64,000 nucleotides of DNA from Cunninghamia lanceolata (GCA_027924645.1 BSBN01000829.1:8680001-8744000), one strand, 5' to 3'. Shown: positions 1-14,300, numbered from the stretch's first letter. The notes: generated by a model not told the origin, from the sequence alone. Program-made: numbers and translations.

Positions 1-1620
1 ACCATCTTGAATTTGATCGACATTTCTTCTTAAATGAAGAATGTTATATGAGGCAACTCTTCATGCAACTCTTCATGACAAGGGTTTCTCGATGCATCAT
101 TATCACGGGGGTCACTTTTCTTTTTTATCATCGTCACCCAAATTTGAATAGAAAACTTCTAGATCATCTCAAAAAGAATCATTTTTAGACTCATTTTCAC
201 CCTTTTGCACAAGAGGACTTACCTTTTGTTCTTTTACAAGGTGAGGTAAAAATTTTGTATTGTTTGATGGCCAGTACTTTTCAGCTTCTAGATTCTTTTG
301 CAAGTACTTTTCATCTTCAAAGAGAATCAAGCCATTGTCATCTGTCCCATCCTCTTCTTCATGTGACTGCATCTCTAAATCATCTCCTTCAAGATGTGAA
401 AAATCATGACTAAAATAAAAACACCCTTTATTTGTGGATTCAATAGTAATTTCTTTTACAACTTCTTCCTCAAGATGTGTTACAAATGATGCATCAATCT
501 TCACCCAGTACTTTACAGCTTCAGAGTTCCTCTTTTCAAGTACTTTTCAGCTTCAAGAAGGGTTAATTCATAAGCATCCTCTAAATATCCTTTATCACTT
601 GACCGAGTCTCTGAATTATACCTTGCCACATGTGTATGATGCTCAGGATTGGCTAGGAACACTCGATAAACAGGGTCTATCTCTTTTCTTGTATTTTGAT
701 CTTTGAGACTTGAATTTTCTTTGATATGAAAATGACAAAGAACCTAATATATGGCTTCTTTTGGCTGATTTGTAGCTACAGAGGCTTGTAAAGCACAATT
801 TTCCAAATAATTGGGTCTCTTTTATGCCTAAGGGAGGATCTCTTCTATAAATTGATTCTATTGATATTGTTATCCATATAGACTTTGAGGTATGAAACTT
901 GGATTAGCATGATACAATTATTGATATTTTAGCTCATTTAGCTCATGGGTGAAGGTTTTTATAATCTCTCTTACCTTTAACATCTCCTTATGATTTGACA
1001 AATCAGTAGGGAGGGTGGGTGGATCATGACTTATATGCATTTAGCTACAAGAAAGAGCCTGAGATGAGATGTTTGAATGAGGCATCTATGGTGCTAAGGG
1101 TAGAGGAGGCAATTTACTAGCCTATATGAGGTTATTTTCAGCTCTAATAGCAAGATTATATGATTGGGGCAGAGTCTCACCTCCTAGGACTTGTATCATG
1201 ATAGATATTTTAGGGTCTGAAGCCTTCAAATAATACAGAAATGCAAAAACTAGAGGTCTCATATTAACTAAAAAAATTTCCATACCTTGTCAAATCTTGT
1301 ATTGAAATCACACATGTGCTTCATAGGATGCCTCTTGATTGTGATGAGATTCTGAGTGAGAGTGGTGACATCTGTCCTTTCTTGGAATTGTTTGTAAATG
1401 AGCCCTCCTAGCTAGTCTCATCCATTGATTGAACTGGGTTGCAATTCTCTATACCATTCTTTTGCTTTACCTCTGAGTGAAGATGCCAGCAACAGAAGGG
1501 CTTCATTCTCAACTATGATATTGTGAATGGTGCACAAATTGGTAACATCCTAAATATGATCTACAGGACAAATAGAGCCATCCCAAAGAAAATGAGGTAA
1601 TGATTTCCATGTTGTATTAG
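1..1620 (-). pseudogene. Decayed Ty3-type retrotransposon Gag
   Basis: Read on the minus strand with frame changes, this stretch gives a recognisable retrotransposon Gag. Around 1440-1500 it reads SSLRGKAKEWYREL, then QPSSING, and about 1260-1320 DFNTRFDKVW. This is the usual plant Ty3 Gag layout (retrotrans_gag family) of a hydrophobic helix, a W-Y pair and a DFN.RF block. After a frame change near 1265 it continues with an AFLYYLKASDPKI-like block and a RAENNLI block. Several in-frame stops (for example in DHI*DV and NG*D*L) show it is dead. The downstream part (169-504) is an acidic Glu/Asp-rich reading frame that I read as the degenerate C-terminal side of Gag. No protease or polymerase is visible before the window edge. 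The domain call is from pattern recognition, not a search. Confidence 0.6.
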
Positions 1621-1879
1621 GAACCTGGCCTTGTTGTTGTAGAATAATAGGGCTTGAATTCCAAGTCACAAAGGCCAAATTCCTTGCAAGAATATTGAGT
1701 TGTACAAAAATATTTGAGGTTGCCATGATCTGTAGGAATAGAGACCTGAGAAAGAGTCACTAGTAGAGTCATGAGATGGAGGATTCATGCTCCCATGAGT
1801 AGATATTTTTGTGATTTTCCACCAAAAACACAATATAAGGCAAAGATTCAATGAAAACAAAGACCAAAATCTTTGATTC

Positions 1880-1902
1880 TAGTCCCATCGGGCGTGCTAA
1901 AA
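1880..1902 (-). other. Possible primer-binding site of the Ty3-type remnant
   Basis: On the minus strand this reads TTTAGCACGCCCGATGGGAC. It resembles the GGCACGCCC..GGGAC sequence often seen just after the 5' LTR of plant Ty3-type elements. It sits about 280 bp upstream of the recognisable Gag, where a primer-binding site is expected. The 5' LTR would lie at higher coordinates, but I could not fix its ends. Confidence 0.35.
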
Positions 1903-1904
1903 AC

Positions 1905-4900
1905 TATTAAAGCTTAAATTTGTAGATAATCACCAACAATGGGAAATTCTGAGAATGTGGGATTGACTTTCAGAATAACCTCCATATTTTAAAGAAGCAG
2001 GTTCTTCTCTCTGGATTGTTAGGGAAAAGGAAAGAAAAAAATAAGATAAAGAAATACCCTAAATTGTTGCTATGACAATGCACCAGATTCATTACCTACC
2101 CAACAACATAATGATCAAACACTAAAAGATTAACTGGTAAAACTAAAGAGAAGGATGAATGATTAATTACCTAGCATTTGAAATAGATTTATCAAAGACA
2201 TAGAATAGAGAACAATAAGCAAGAATAGAAAAAACATATTCAAATCTGCACAAAACATCACACTCTCTTCATTGCTTGATAGGAGAACAAAATATAGATG
2301 TAAAAATGCACAATATACAATATTACATCCCTCATGAGAGGCACTTGCTAAGGCAAGAAAATGTCTCCATTCTACTGCTAAAAATTCTCTGGTCATTCCA
2401 ATCTCTCTTCTCTACATCCTAGATCTTTGTATTTATAACCTAGAAAACCGTTTGTGATCTTCTCCAACTACCCAAAAAAAACTCCAACTGGAATCCCATA
2501 AATCACGGCTCAGATCTTAGCTCTGATAACTATATCTTCTGTTAACTGGGTCTTTTGTTCAAACTCCATGAGAGCTGCCTCCATTGCTTGACCTATGTGA
2601 GAACTCTCACTCTTTCTTTTTCCCTTGTTGTAGCTTGTCGTGGAAATAAAATAAAGTGACACTTTATTATTAGGGTTGCATATGTATTTACTTCCCATGC
2701 ATAGAGTCATAAAAGAGTCTTTACACTTAATAAAGATTTATCTTTACCTTGAGGGTCCCACCTCTCATATTAAAAGACTTTCACCTTTATTTAAAACTGA
2801 TTTATTTCTAATCTCTCCCAGGGGCATATATTTTAATGAGACTCTTATTAATATTTAAAATCTACCTCATCTTTAGAGGAGGGCCCCACCTTAAGATTCA
2901 TCATTAAAATAATATGACTCAGCTTCTTCCTTAAGAAGTTCTCGCGACTCTCTTATTATTTAATAACCCTTGTAAAGATTAATAAAATAATAAGACTCTC
3001 CCGTGAGAAGAAAGCTTTTGCTTCTTCCACGCGTCACAATGGCGCTTGTTTGAGAGCCAAATTTCCTCACTCCTCTTCAGATGCGTGTGGTTGCACCATG
3101 TGGCACACTGTGCTTCTTGGAGGATTCATCCTTTGGAACTCAAAATTGATGTGGATACTGACATTTGGTACCTTCCACTTCTTCTTCTTTATCCGATGCC
3201 TGAGTCATTTGATGAAATTTGACCTATGGTAGTTGAGTCTTCATTTGGAGGACCTTCTTTGTGTATATTTTCTAAGCGCATTCCTTTGGTTCCTATGGAC
3301 AATGCCTTACAACCTTGGGCTTGAGCTTTATTCGATGAGTTTGAGCAATACATTATACTAAAGCCATCTCTCATCTATATGGATCGCACCTTAGTTGGAT
3401 GTTGTGCTTGGTTTAGAACACTCCATAGTTACATAGTGGTTGCACTATTAAACGGTGATTATAAAGGCTGAGCCTTTGCTTGCATTGGCTGTGATATATT
3501 ATTCATTGTGTTTCTATATTTGAACGGCGTCACTCCATGAACAATGATGACGCCATGATCATTGGCATGTGCATCACTATTTGGAGGCTGAACCTTCTTA
3601 TTACATAGCCTGTGCTACATAACTACATGCGCCATTCATCTGGTAGCGACACTACTTAAAAGAGAACAATTTCTATATTTGTTTCATGTTATATCTATGA
3701 GTTCCTTCCTCTGTTTAGATGATAATATTGCCTTTAAATTATAGCCATGCCTCAAGTTCAACTTTGCTATATGCCTTCTTAACAGACCTCTCATTGATCT
3801 TTTAATCTGACTTCATCATGAGATAATGGTGCCCGTATATCAGAGACCAAGCCTTTGCATTTTGATACTTAGTCATTCCTTAACTTTCATTATTCGGCAC
3901 CTTGTTTCCCAGTGATGGCATCATCATAGATTATGCTGGCTGCAACTCCATTGTTGCAAGAGGCATTTAATTTTTCTTGTTGACCATTCTATAGACTGAT
4001 CATGAGTTTTCAATGGCTAGTTACTTTATCTCAGTGGTTTGGTGTTTAGACTCTGAGCTTGCGCCATATCTCCAGGCCACACCATACTTTATGGCTTGCA
4101 CTTTTTTTCTGATGATCGTGGCCTTTATCATTGATGTGCCACCTCTACTCTTAATGTGTACCATTTGAAGTGGCCTTACTATGCACCTTATGGTTGAGAA
4201 CTTTTGCATATAGGTGGTGCTTTGTATTGCTTGCCTTAGTTGATAGGTTGACTATAGTTCAAAGGCTTACTCCATCTTAAAACTATGCTACACCATTTTT
4301 CTTTGGACTACGCCTTTGCTATGATTTTCGTGATGTGCCTATAATGTGATCCTTAGGTAAGGCTTGATCTTTAAAAGTAGCACCTACATAAGAAAGGCCA
4401 CCCCTTTGGTTTAAATGCTATGATATTATTAGTGGTTGTGCCATGTTAATAGGTTGTGTTGATTTGAGGTGCTACTCTCTTCTACACCATGCTTTTATAT
4501 TGTGCATATTCCATAGCAGCTCCTTACCTTATATCAAGCCTCCATACACAGGTTGCCACTTCTTTTTTGAATGATGACTACCTTTCTTCTTAAAATATGT
4601 TTTTCTCTTCATATGATTGAGCTATGGACTACAATGTTATGGCTGAGCATTTTGAACTAAGGTAGTGTCACTCCACACTTTATGGGCCGATCCCCTGTAT
4701 GCTTGAAACTTTTAGTGGCAACCTCTTTTGATAGATCGAGACCTTACTTTGACATGCAAGACATGTGCCATGTTTGGAAGGCCGGCTTAACTCTTTCGAT
4801 GGTGACTATGCATTGTATTACTTGTCTCTTATTTTACATTGCTCATCTCTGCATTGAAAAATGGATGGTGATGCTTCCTTTTATATGACCTACACCATCT

Positions 4901-6305
4901 TTATAAACTGATGCCATTGATTCTACTCTCAAACAGTGATTCCTTACCTGATGCTTGTGTCATGACAGACTCTATACTAAAACCTGTGCCTCCATGGATT
5001 GGACTGAAACTGAAAATGTGAATCCTATGCATCTTTGAAACTTCTTTGAAACTTCATGCCATTGAAGGAACCTTGAATTCTACTATTGTAGAAAATTTTG
5101 AAATGGTGTGAAAAATTCTCACCAACATGTACATGATTCCAATTCCAAATCAAGCAATCACCCAAAGAAAAAGGTTGAAGAGAATTTTCAAGCAAAGCTA
5201 ATGAATAAGTAACAATAAACTATTTTCTTACTTTCTAACCTTTCCAAAAATCCCTAAACATTTTTGCCTTTTTCTTTCATTTTCCACTAACAAGTTATTT
5301 CACAAGTATTACTAACATTTACAAATATTTGCAATTAAATTAAATGTTTTCCCAATAAATTAACACACACAATTTAAACAATTTGGATAAGGAATGAAGC
5401 CCAAATAATATTTCAATTCATAATGAGATAAAATATCACAATGTTAAATGCATTCGACCATTCCAAGATAACAATTAAATATTTAACTTTCACATCTAAG
5501 CATATAGGTAAATCACAAAAACTCCTCATTAAGAAATGAATAAACTAAATATTTAATACAAATGCAAACTAGGAGATATAATAAACACATGTAATGAGAA
5601 CACACACATTAGTAGTTTATTTATAATACATGGATCTAGAATTGACATCGATTTGGATCTTAATAATTTCATAGATATCAACAAAATATATCTCATAACT
5701 TGAATCAAGTAAGACAGGGAAGATACACACAACATATTTGCCCAAACCAAATTGTCTCCAATTAACCACCATTGGGACTAAACCTGTGCCTACGCACTCA
5801 ATAAAATATTAGGCATACTTGATCCATACATGATAGCCAGAGCACAATATAAACACTCAATTTGATATCATATAAAGGAAAGAACATCAATAAACTACAT
5901 CAACTAAAAATCATTCCAATCCACATAATCTAGAAACACAATGTAGAAATTGATAATCATAAAAAATATGATGTTGAACTATATAACATAATCAAATCAC
6001 ATATATCCTATATAGTGAAAATAATAAAACAAACATTGAAATATTTTAGACACACATAGTCACAATGTATGCATCCAATATTACATAGTCAAACATCAAA
6101 TGCTAATACAAAACACCATCATTAAAATATATCAATGACAACACAAAGCACCATCGATAGGTACAATATCAAAATAAGGTATATACATGTTATTGTGTAA
6201 GGCACATATGCTTGAGGCATGATAGCATATGTGAGAAGAAAAGGGACATGTAGCCTTCCATGAAATTTACTTTTGCCAAGTAGAGATAAAGGTAAGATTG
6301 AACCA
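1905..6305. other. AT-rich stretch without a recognisable gene
   Basis: No conserved protein or RNA gene was recognised. Reading frames are short and unlike known families. A sequence near 2518-2540 vaguely resembles a tRNA-Met primer-binding site on the minus strand but has no supporting LTR pair. Part of 1905-2500 may be the LTR of the Gag remnant. The rest is probably old repeat DNA. Confidence 0.5.
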
Positions 6306-6309
6306 ACAG

Positions 6310-7060
6310 GTCAGTGAAATGACTTTCTAGCGTAAGTTGGTGGAGGTTATTTCTAGCACTAGGAGCACTAAAGGTGACTTTGGTGGCATTTTAAGTTCAT
6401 ACTTTCTAGCGCGGATTTTGGAGGGTGATGCATTAAGTCATTAAAGAGTATTTTCAGTGCAAAGACAGTTAAGAGTGATTTTAGCGCAAGTCTATCATGC
6501 ACATTTCCAACTCAATGGATTACTTGTTCTAGCGTGAAATTTTGAAGGTTTTGACTTGTGCCATTTGCATAAGGTAGTACATAGGTTGGGAAGGATTGAT
6601 TTCGGCGCAGAGGTGTTGAGACTAGTAGTGAAGATTTAGTTTAATCTTGTCGAGGAAAATCATGCTTGCAGAGGTCACAATGGTTTATCAATCACAAAAA
6701 GAACTCAAAACTCAAGTAAAGTCCTTATATACTCCCCCAATTCATGCCATTAATGTAGTGTACATCTACAAACTTAGTGCGAAGTGAACTCAGCGGGACT
6801 TTGGACATCTTCTAACTTTGCGCTATTTTCAGGGTCAACTGACTTTTGCATGGGTTTAGGGTTTCTCTGACAAATTTGGTGAAGGGAAATTTAAGTGCAG
6901 GTTAGCGAAGGTGAATTTTAGCGTAAAGTTAGTAGTGGAAGAATCTAGCGCAATGGCAATGAAAGATGATATTAGCGCTAAGTCAGTGATGTGCTGATTT
7001 AGTGCTAAGGTCTGTGGGGGAGGTTTTAGCGCAGAGGACCTAATTGACTTGAATTTGATG
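6310..7060. repeat. Cluster of degenerate TTTAGCGC-type short repeats
   Basis: About sixteen copies of a short motif close to TTTAGCGCAAAG or TTTAGCGCTAAG are scattered at 20-60 bp intervals. Many copies have AGTGC, AGCAC or AGCGT in place of AGCGC, as expected when CpG decays to TpG or CpA. The spacer between copies is not conserved, so this is a motif cluster rather than a simple tandem array. It may be part of an old LTR, but no partner LTR was found. Confidence 0.55.
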
Positions 7061-9611
7061 ACAAAGGACACTTAGCTTACCCTTTTGAAACCCTAACATA
7101 ACCCAAACACTCTCAATCAAGTGGGATTTACAATTTTGACCTTAACTTTCAAATGGATCATTTTGATAAGACGACTTGAGCATCCTAGGAACTAACAAAA
7201 ATTGAGCTGACACTCATAGCCACAATCTGAGCAATGGGGGGGGGGGGCATTTAGTGAAATGGGGCGTGTGTGCAAGGCACAACAAAATGCTTTTTTTTTT
7301 CAAAATTTTCAAATGTATGCAATATTTTTCAATGTAAGATGGAAAATATGATATGAATTAATGCAAGATCTGATTACAACACTTAGTAAGATGCAAGTTC
7401 AGTAAAAACATGTGTTCACCAAAATGTTAAGAGGTAAAAAGGGGGAAGATGGAATGTATAGATTCACTAGATCAAACCCTCCTTTCACTCTAACATTCAA
7501 GGACAAAGACTAATCCAAGCCACTACAAGATGGAAGAGGGATCAACTACAAATCTTTGTTCTTTTGTTTGTCAAGGGAAGATGAGATTCAACCAAGATTT
7601 TTATCAAACCCTAGGCTAAGTATGAAGGAAACCCTAGTTATAACATAATCATCTTGAAACAGATGAACGAAAATAGAAATCTAGAAACCAAAAGTACATA
7701 GAGGATCAGTAAGATGTTAGAACATATCTCCCAAAAGAAGAGGTGTTAGAGGACAAATTTGGCAACTACCCAACTCTAGATGTTGGATTTTGCTGGAGGT
7801 CAGAACTGATGAAATGCTGTAGATGATGCCCAGAACTCAGATCTAGAATCTTAAGGCCCTATAGACTAGGGTGGCAACTGCCTAAGTCTATTCAGGAGGG
7901 TTTTCCAGAATTGTTTTCAGATCCTAAAACTCTATTTCCTACACTTCTTCCCTCTAGCTCCACTTTTCCTAAAACCTGTACTTATAACCTACACACAAGA
8001 TGACAAGAGAGGTGTTTGGGGGTTGTGGTGTTTAGGAGCTTGTCTCAGTCAAGCCCCAGGTTAACATTCAAGATTTTCCAACACCGTTGTTAACAAAAGA
8101 CCATGCTCTTGTACAATGGAGGCTCAACATAATCCAAATGATTTAAATAGAAATGATGTCACCTTGGAGGTGAAGCCCTTGGGATGATGAAAGCTCTTCA
8201 ACTCATAAGGAGATCGATGATGATGCCAAATATGCAACAAACACACAAATACAAACACAGATTTGTAACAAGAACACAATGAATGCCTTGAATGCTCTTT
8301 TCTCCAATATCATAAGTTTGCAATATCCATCTAGGTGTAAAATGACATCATAAACTCACTTATATATGTTTTCTCGCTAACATTTATGAATTTAAATCAC
8401 AAAAGCCGACAAGAAACATTTTGGAAGGGCCCAAGCTGACATACCAAAAGTTAGCCTCGACCAATTAGGAGAGACTTGGGCGGTTGGCACCCAAGTCCAT
8501 GGGCCTAAATTGGGTCAAGGTTAAGCAAAAGGAGGCCTAAAGGGTCCAAAATGTCATGGGTGTTGGGGAATTTCCTTTGTGATGATCAATTATAATGTAT
8601 AATGAAGCAAATAGGATCTAGGAGCTAAACTAGGAGGTAAAAAGGCATGTGGCCACTTTTTACTCCATAACACATATGTAAGGTGGAAGTATAGAGAAGA
8701 CTTTCCTTTGTTGTAATAATGAGGGGTTAAGTCTATAAAGCCCCAATTATCCCTAGACAAGGGGTTATATGTTTGAGAATTAGAAGAGTCATATGAATTC
8801 TAGATAGGTATATTAGATATGTAAGGCATGTCACTCAAAGATGGTGGAGGAAGTATTTTTATATCTTTTAGGAAAGAAGTGGGAGTCTTTGTAGAAGTAT
8901 CAAGGGATTGTTTTTGTGATGTGTCCTTGGTAAATATTTGGGAAAGGGGTGAGGTACATGCAATTAGGTTAATGAGAGTTTAACATTTAATAGTTTAATA
9001 ATGTTGCAAAGGACCTTTGTCAACATAGATGGTATAAATTTTAACATTATGTATACTTTAAAACACTGATAAAGGGTAGATGGGACAACATGCATTTGAC
9101 GGATCCATCAACAACCAAGAAGGATATTATAAGTGTGTTTACTTAGTGCATGACATGACACAATGTATTGAGAGTGATAAGATCTGTTGTAATATGCAAG
9201 GTAATTGTCGGACTATAGATTCATGACTAACATTATCAAAACCATGAATAAAGATCTTAGATTTATTTAAGTTGGAGTAAATGACATGGACATGATAGAG
9301 ATAATTGGTACTACAAATATTTAAAAATGAACTATTATCAATAAGAAACCCTTTAACACTAATTTTCTTGTATATTACAACTATAATTAATGGAAGGGCT
9401 TCTTGAAGAGTTGATGGTGATGGAAGTCCATATAAAGACAGAAATATCTTATGTAGGTTTGAACAAAGAAGTGAGTTGATTCAGGAGGGGAGAAGGTTTA
9501 ATACATATATTTTGTAGGAGTTGCTCAAGGATGGATCTATGAGTAGAAGAAGTTTTGAGGAGGTCTAATAAGGATATTTTGGATTGGGTTGGCTATAATT
9601 CATATTATAAG
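7061..9611. other. No gene seen; homopolymers
   Basis: No coding region was recognised. A run of G near 7227-7238 and a T-run near 7291-7300 stand out. The DNA from about 8500 to 9611 continues after the copia element at 16887, so it is the pre-insertion target sequence, itself without an identifiable gene. Confidence 0.5.
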
Positions 9612-10967
9612 TGTTGGATTAAGGACATACAACTGAGAGGGGGGGTGAATCAGTTGTCCAAAACTTACTTTCAATTAATCACTTAAATTCTCTTCTTGAT
9701 TCAGCAGCATAATAATAAATCAATCATGGAAATGTAATGCAAGAATTCAAGAGTAGAAACACATTAACACATAAGACACCAAGATTTTGATGTGGAAAAC
9801 CTGGTTAAGGGAAAAACCACCAGGTGACTAACCCAAGATTGTATTCTCTGTTAGAAGAATAGAAAGAACAAAATGGCACATGTCAATTAGGGCTCACTGC
9901 CTGAGCACACTACTCACAAGAGGCCCACTATCTACAGGAGACACACTATTTATAGAATAATAAGTATTACATACTTGAACTGAAGAATAGCATCTTCACC
10001 ATGCTTCAGTCAGTTCCATTTAAGCCCAATACTTCTACTCTACCTTTTGCTCTTCTCCTCTCACCACTCATTCATTCCATCCACATTTGAAATGACTTTA
10101 CAACTCCTTATTTATACAAGTCATCGACTTAGAAACAATAATCCAAGTCGGCATATATTACAGAGCAAATACATAAATATAACATGACATCATGCGGATC
10201 AACACACTGTCAGCCACAGAGATCTGAGACTTCGGTCTTTCTTTAGGGACATGCCGTTCTTTACAGAACATCTTCAAGATCATCCTAGGATGCGTAACTC
10301 ATCCGGTCGGCCAAACTTGGAAGGAACACCATCATCTAGAAGTAGTTCTTCAATTGTGATCTCAATCTTCAATGCAGACCACCAACATGAACTGGACATA
10401 ATCCAAAGACCTCCACAAGCTTGCCTGAATCACCAAGAACATCCACACTACTTATGCTTACTAAAATCATTCTCTCCTTCATTCAGAACCTTAAGAACAC
10501 AGTCTGTCATCACTGTCACAATGGAATAGGTGCTTGCGGACCTCTAGACCACAAATCAATTGGGTTGTCAATTCACATTGACTTCCTAAACACTCCACCA
10601 AATCCACAGAACAAGATATTACATTTTCGGATCTCACTGGACCTATTTGAGTCACTCTGTCACCTCTAAACATTTTCCAGAACTATTTTTTACTCAAGTG
10701 GCCATAACTTCTTCAAATCTTCATGTGGACCTCTAAAATGTTTACTGGATCATCTTAAGACACATATCTATAAACCCTTTGAACTGCATCCTTTGAGCTT
10801 CATCGTAACTGGTATCTTTACCTTACTGTCTTCACTATTCTTCTTTGTTCCTGATGGGACTAATTTTCTCAATATCCTTAGCATACAACTCATCCAATCC
10901 TTGACATTAATGCAACAGAAGTATGTTGACATCAATGACAACACTTGTTAGGCCCATACTTGCAATA
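9612..10967 (-). repeat. 3' LTR of copia-1
   Basis: Direct repeat of 15514-16886 and downstream in element orientation, next to the RNase H end and purine tract. Its first bases on the minus strand are TATTG where the partner has TGTTG. Short reading frames inside it are not genes. Confidence 0.88.
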
Positions 10968-11225
10968 ATCTCCCCCTTTGTCGTTGATGGCAACATATGA
11001 TGTGAAAAACTATTTTAACCATCAAGATAAGAACTTCTTCTTACTGACTAACATAACTCATCCTATCAACAACAACCATTCACATGTCTTCTCTTCCTTT
11101 ACTGCTCCCCCTTTGATCAGCACTTATTTTTGTTTTTCACATGTTTTCTCTCCCCCTTTGACATCAATGGCAAAGGGCACATACTTGCATTACTTCAGAA
11201 ACATATTAGCTACTCCCCCTGAGTA
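10968..11225 (-). repeat. Polypurine tract with repeated PPT-like copies
   Basis: On the minus strand a CAAAGGGGGAG motif lies directly against the 3' LTR (10970-10980). Close copies occur upstream near 11105 and 11151, with a shorter one (AGGGGGAG) near 11212. The first and third are followed by similar flanking sequence (GTTGATGGCAA or ATCAATGGCAA on plus). The tract next to the LTR is the expected plus-strand primer of the element. The extra copies lie between the end of pol and that primer. Confidence 0.6.
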
Positions 11226-11300
11226 GCAGCTTCCCAAACATCAATCCAGACCACAAGATATAACTATGATATCCACCAGACTCATGCATATCAGTGCACC

Positions 11301-14300
11301 TTAATTCAGAACGGGAGGGGCAATAACCCCTAACTTCTCCCTGAGATACTCAAAAGAGTCCTTAGGTAGAGGTTTAGTAAAAATATTTGCAATCTGATCC
11401 TTGGAAGGTACAAACTCCAATCTGACTTCATTCTTGTTCACTTTGTCTCTCAAAAAGTAAAACTTGATGGATATATGTTTAGTCTTTGAATGCAATACCG
11501 GATTCTTTGATATGTTGATTGTACTTGAGATATCACAGAAGATTGTGATAGGTTCTTCATACTCCACTCTGATATCTCTTAGCATTTAGTTCATCCACAA
11601 TACTTGAGTGCAACTACTTGCTACTGCAACATAGTTTGCTTCTGCAGTTGACAGAGATATTGCCTTTTGTTTCTTGCTCAGCCAAGAAACCAATCTTTTC
11701 CCTAAAAGGAATGCTCCACCACTTGTACTCTTCTAGTCATCCACATCTCCTACCCAATCCGCATCTGTATATGCATGAAGAGAGAAATCATGATCTCTAG
11801 GGTACCACAAACCATACTGAACTGTTCCTTTTAGATATCTAAAAATCCTCTTGATTGGGCCATGACATGAGATTTTCTAGGATCAGCTTGGAATCTAGCA
11901 ATATGACCAACAACATTCATAATGTCAGGTCTAGTTTGAGTGAGATACAATAATCCTCCAATCATTGACCTGTACTTTTTTTGATCACCCTTAGGAGAGC
12001 CATCATCTTTGCTCAATTTGCATCCGTTTGCCATGGGAGTATTCATTGGTTTTGAGTATTCCATCCCAAATTTCTTCAACAATTCTTTCACATATTTGGT
12101 CTGAGAAATGAAGATTCCTTTTTTTGTTTGAGTGATTTGCAAACCCAAGAAGAAATTCATTTCCCTAAACATGGACATCTCAAATTCACTTTTCATTTGA
12201 TTTGCGAAGGTTTTTGCACATACTATCTCTTCCCCCAAAAATGATGTCATCAACAAATACTTCAACAATCAAGATATTTTCATGTTCAATTTTGAAATAC
12301 AAATTACTATTAGCAGTACCTTTGTTGAAACCAATATTCAAAAGATTCTTATCCAATCTTTCATACCAGGCTCTTGGAGCTTGCTTGAGTCCATACAGTG
12401 CTTTCTGCAACTTGTAGACCATATCACCATGATCAGACAATTGAAATCCATCCGATTGCTCAATGTAAACTTTTTCTTCCAAGTCACCATTCAGGAAGGC
12501 AGACTTGACATCTGTCTGATATACTTTGAAATCCTTGAAGGTAGAAAAAGCAAGAAATAATCTGACTGCTTCAATTCTTGCCACCAGAGCAAAAGTCTCT
12601 TCAAAATCAACTCCTTCTACTTGAGAGTAACCTTTGCAGACCAATCTGGCTTTGTTTCTAACTACTTCACCATATTCATTTAGTTTATTCCGGAAGACCC
12701 ATTTGGTTCCAATCACATTCTTGTTTTTAGGTCTAGGAACAAGATCCCAAGTGTGATTTTTCTCAATTTGCATCAGCTCTTTTGCCATTTCTTTAGTCTA
12801 GTTTTCATCATTGCAAGCTTCATTTACTGTCTTAGGTTCAACCTTTGAAATTAGACAATACTCTTCTAAATCTTGAGGAATCCTTCTTCTTGTTTGAACA
12901 CCTTTTCTTTTATCACCTATGATCTGGTCTTCAGAGTGATTCAGTTTTACATACCTGGGAACTTTGGGAGTTTCTTGCACTTCTAATTCTTGAACAAGTT
13001 CATTCAAACTTATCTCTTCTTCCTGATTTACCGGATCAGTCTGAATATAAATTTTAGAGGGAGCTTGAACTTCTTGAACAAAAACATCATTTTGATCATC
13101 TTCATCATATTCATAAAACCTTGAAGGTTTTTCAACACCTTCATCAACCTTCACATTTGTACTTTCAACAATCTTCCTTAATCTCTTGTTATAACACCGG
13201 TATGCTTTGCTTTGCGTAGAATAACCCAAGAATATTCCTTCATCACTTCTAGCATCAAATTTTCCTAGGTCTTCATCTCTTTTAATGTAACATTAGCTAC
13301 CAAAGACTCTGAAGTATCTCATAGTGGGAGTGATGCCAAACCAAAGTTCATAGGAAGTCTTACTGGTATTGCTTCTGATTTGTACTCGATTGAGAGTATA
13401 GACTACAGTGTTTACAACTTCTCTCCAATATATTTGAGGAACATTTGCTTCCATCATCATGGTTCTAGATGCTTCCTAGATGGTCTGGTTCTTTCTCTCT
13501 ACTACTCCATTTTGCTGTGGAGTCTTTGGAGCAGACAACTGTCTGTTTATTCCATGTTTCTCACAGAATTCTATGAACTCACCGAATGTGAATTCTCCAT
13601 CTCTATCAGACCTCAGACATTTTAATCTAGTTTTATTCTCTACCATAGCCTTGAATATTTTGAATTTCTCAAGAGCTTCTAGTTTTTCTTTCAGAAAAGT
13701 CACCCACATCATCTAGGAATGGTCATCAATTAATAACATGAAGTACCTATCACCTTGTACACTCCTGATTCTTGCCGGACCACATAGATCAGTATGAACT
13801 AAATCTAATAATCCAGTAGAAGATTGTCCCTTTCTTTTGAATGAGATTCTGCTTTGTTTACCCAACTGACATTCTTTGCACAAACTATTGATAGGTTTTA
13901 CCAATCTTCGAAGATCTCTTACAGCCTGAGTGTTGCTTATCTTGATGATATTATCAAAATTCCCATGACACATTCTCCTATGCCACAACCAGCTCTGATC
14001 AATTTGAACAAATAAGAAACTTTTACCAGTACCAACCAAGTGAAAGATATTACCTTTTGTTTGAGTACCGGATGCAATCTCTATTCCAAAACTTTCAAAG
14101 ATCTTGCATTTTCCATTCTTGAATCAGAGATCATAACCTTTGTCCACCAGCTGTTCAACACTGAGAAGATTGTGCTTCAGGCCTTCAACATACAATACAT
14201 TACTGGTTTTGTTCTTTCCATCAAAAGAAATAGTTCCTCTACCTCTGATTCTACCAGCTGAATTATCACCAAATTTTACCACTCCTCCTTCATACCTTTC

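Noticed and set aside
2510..2710. tRNA-Met primer-like sequence (minus) near 2518-2540, possible second element
   Set aside because: One or more mismatches, no LTR pair, no purine tract and no gag-pol nearby.
10251..10673. Several overlapping reading frames in the copia-1 LTR
   Set aside because: They lie wholly in an LTR, recur in the partner LTR with different breaks, and match no protein.
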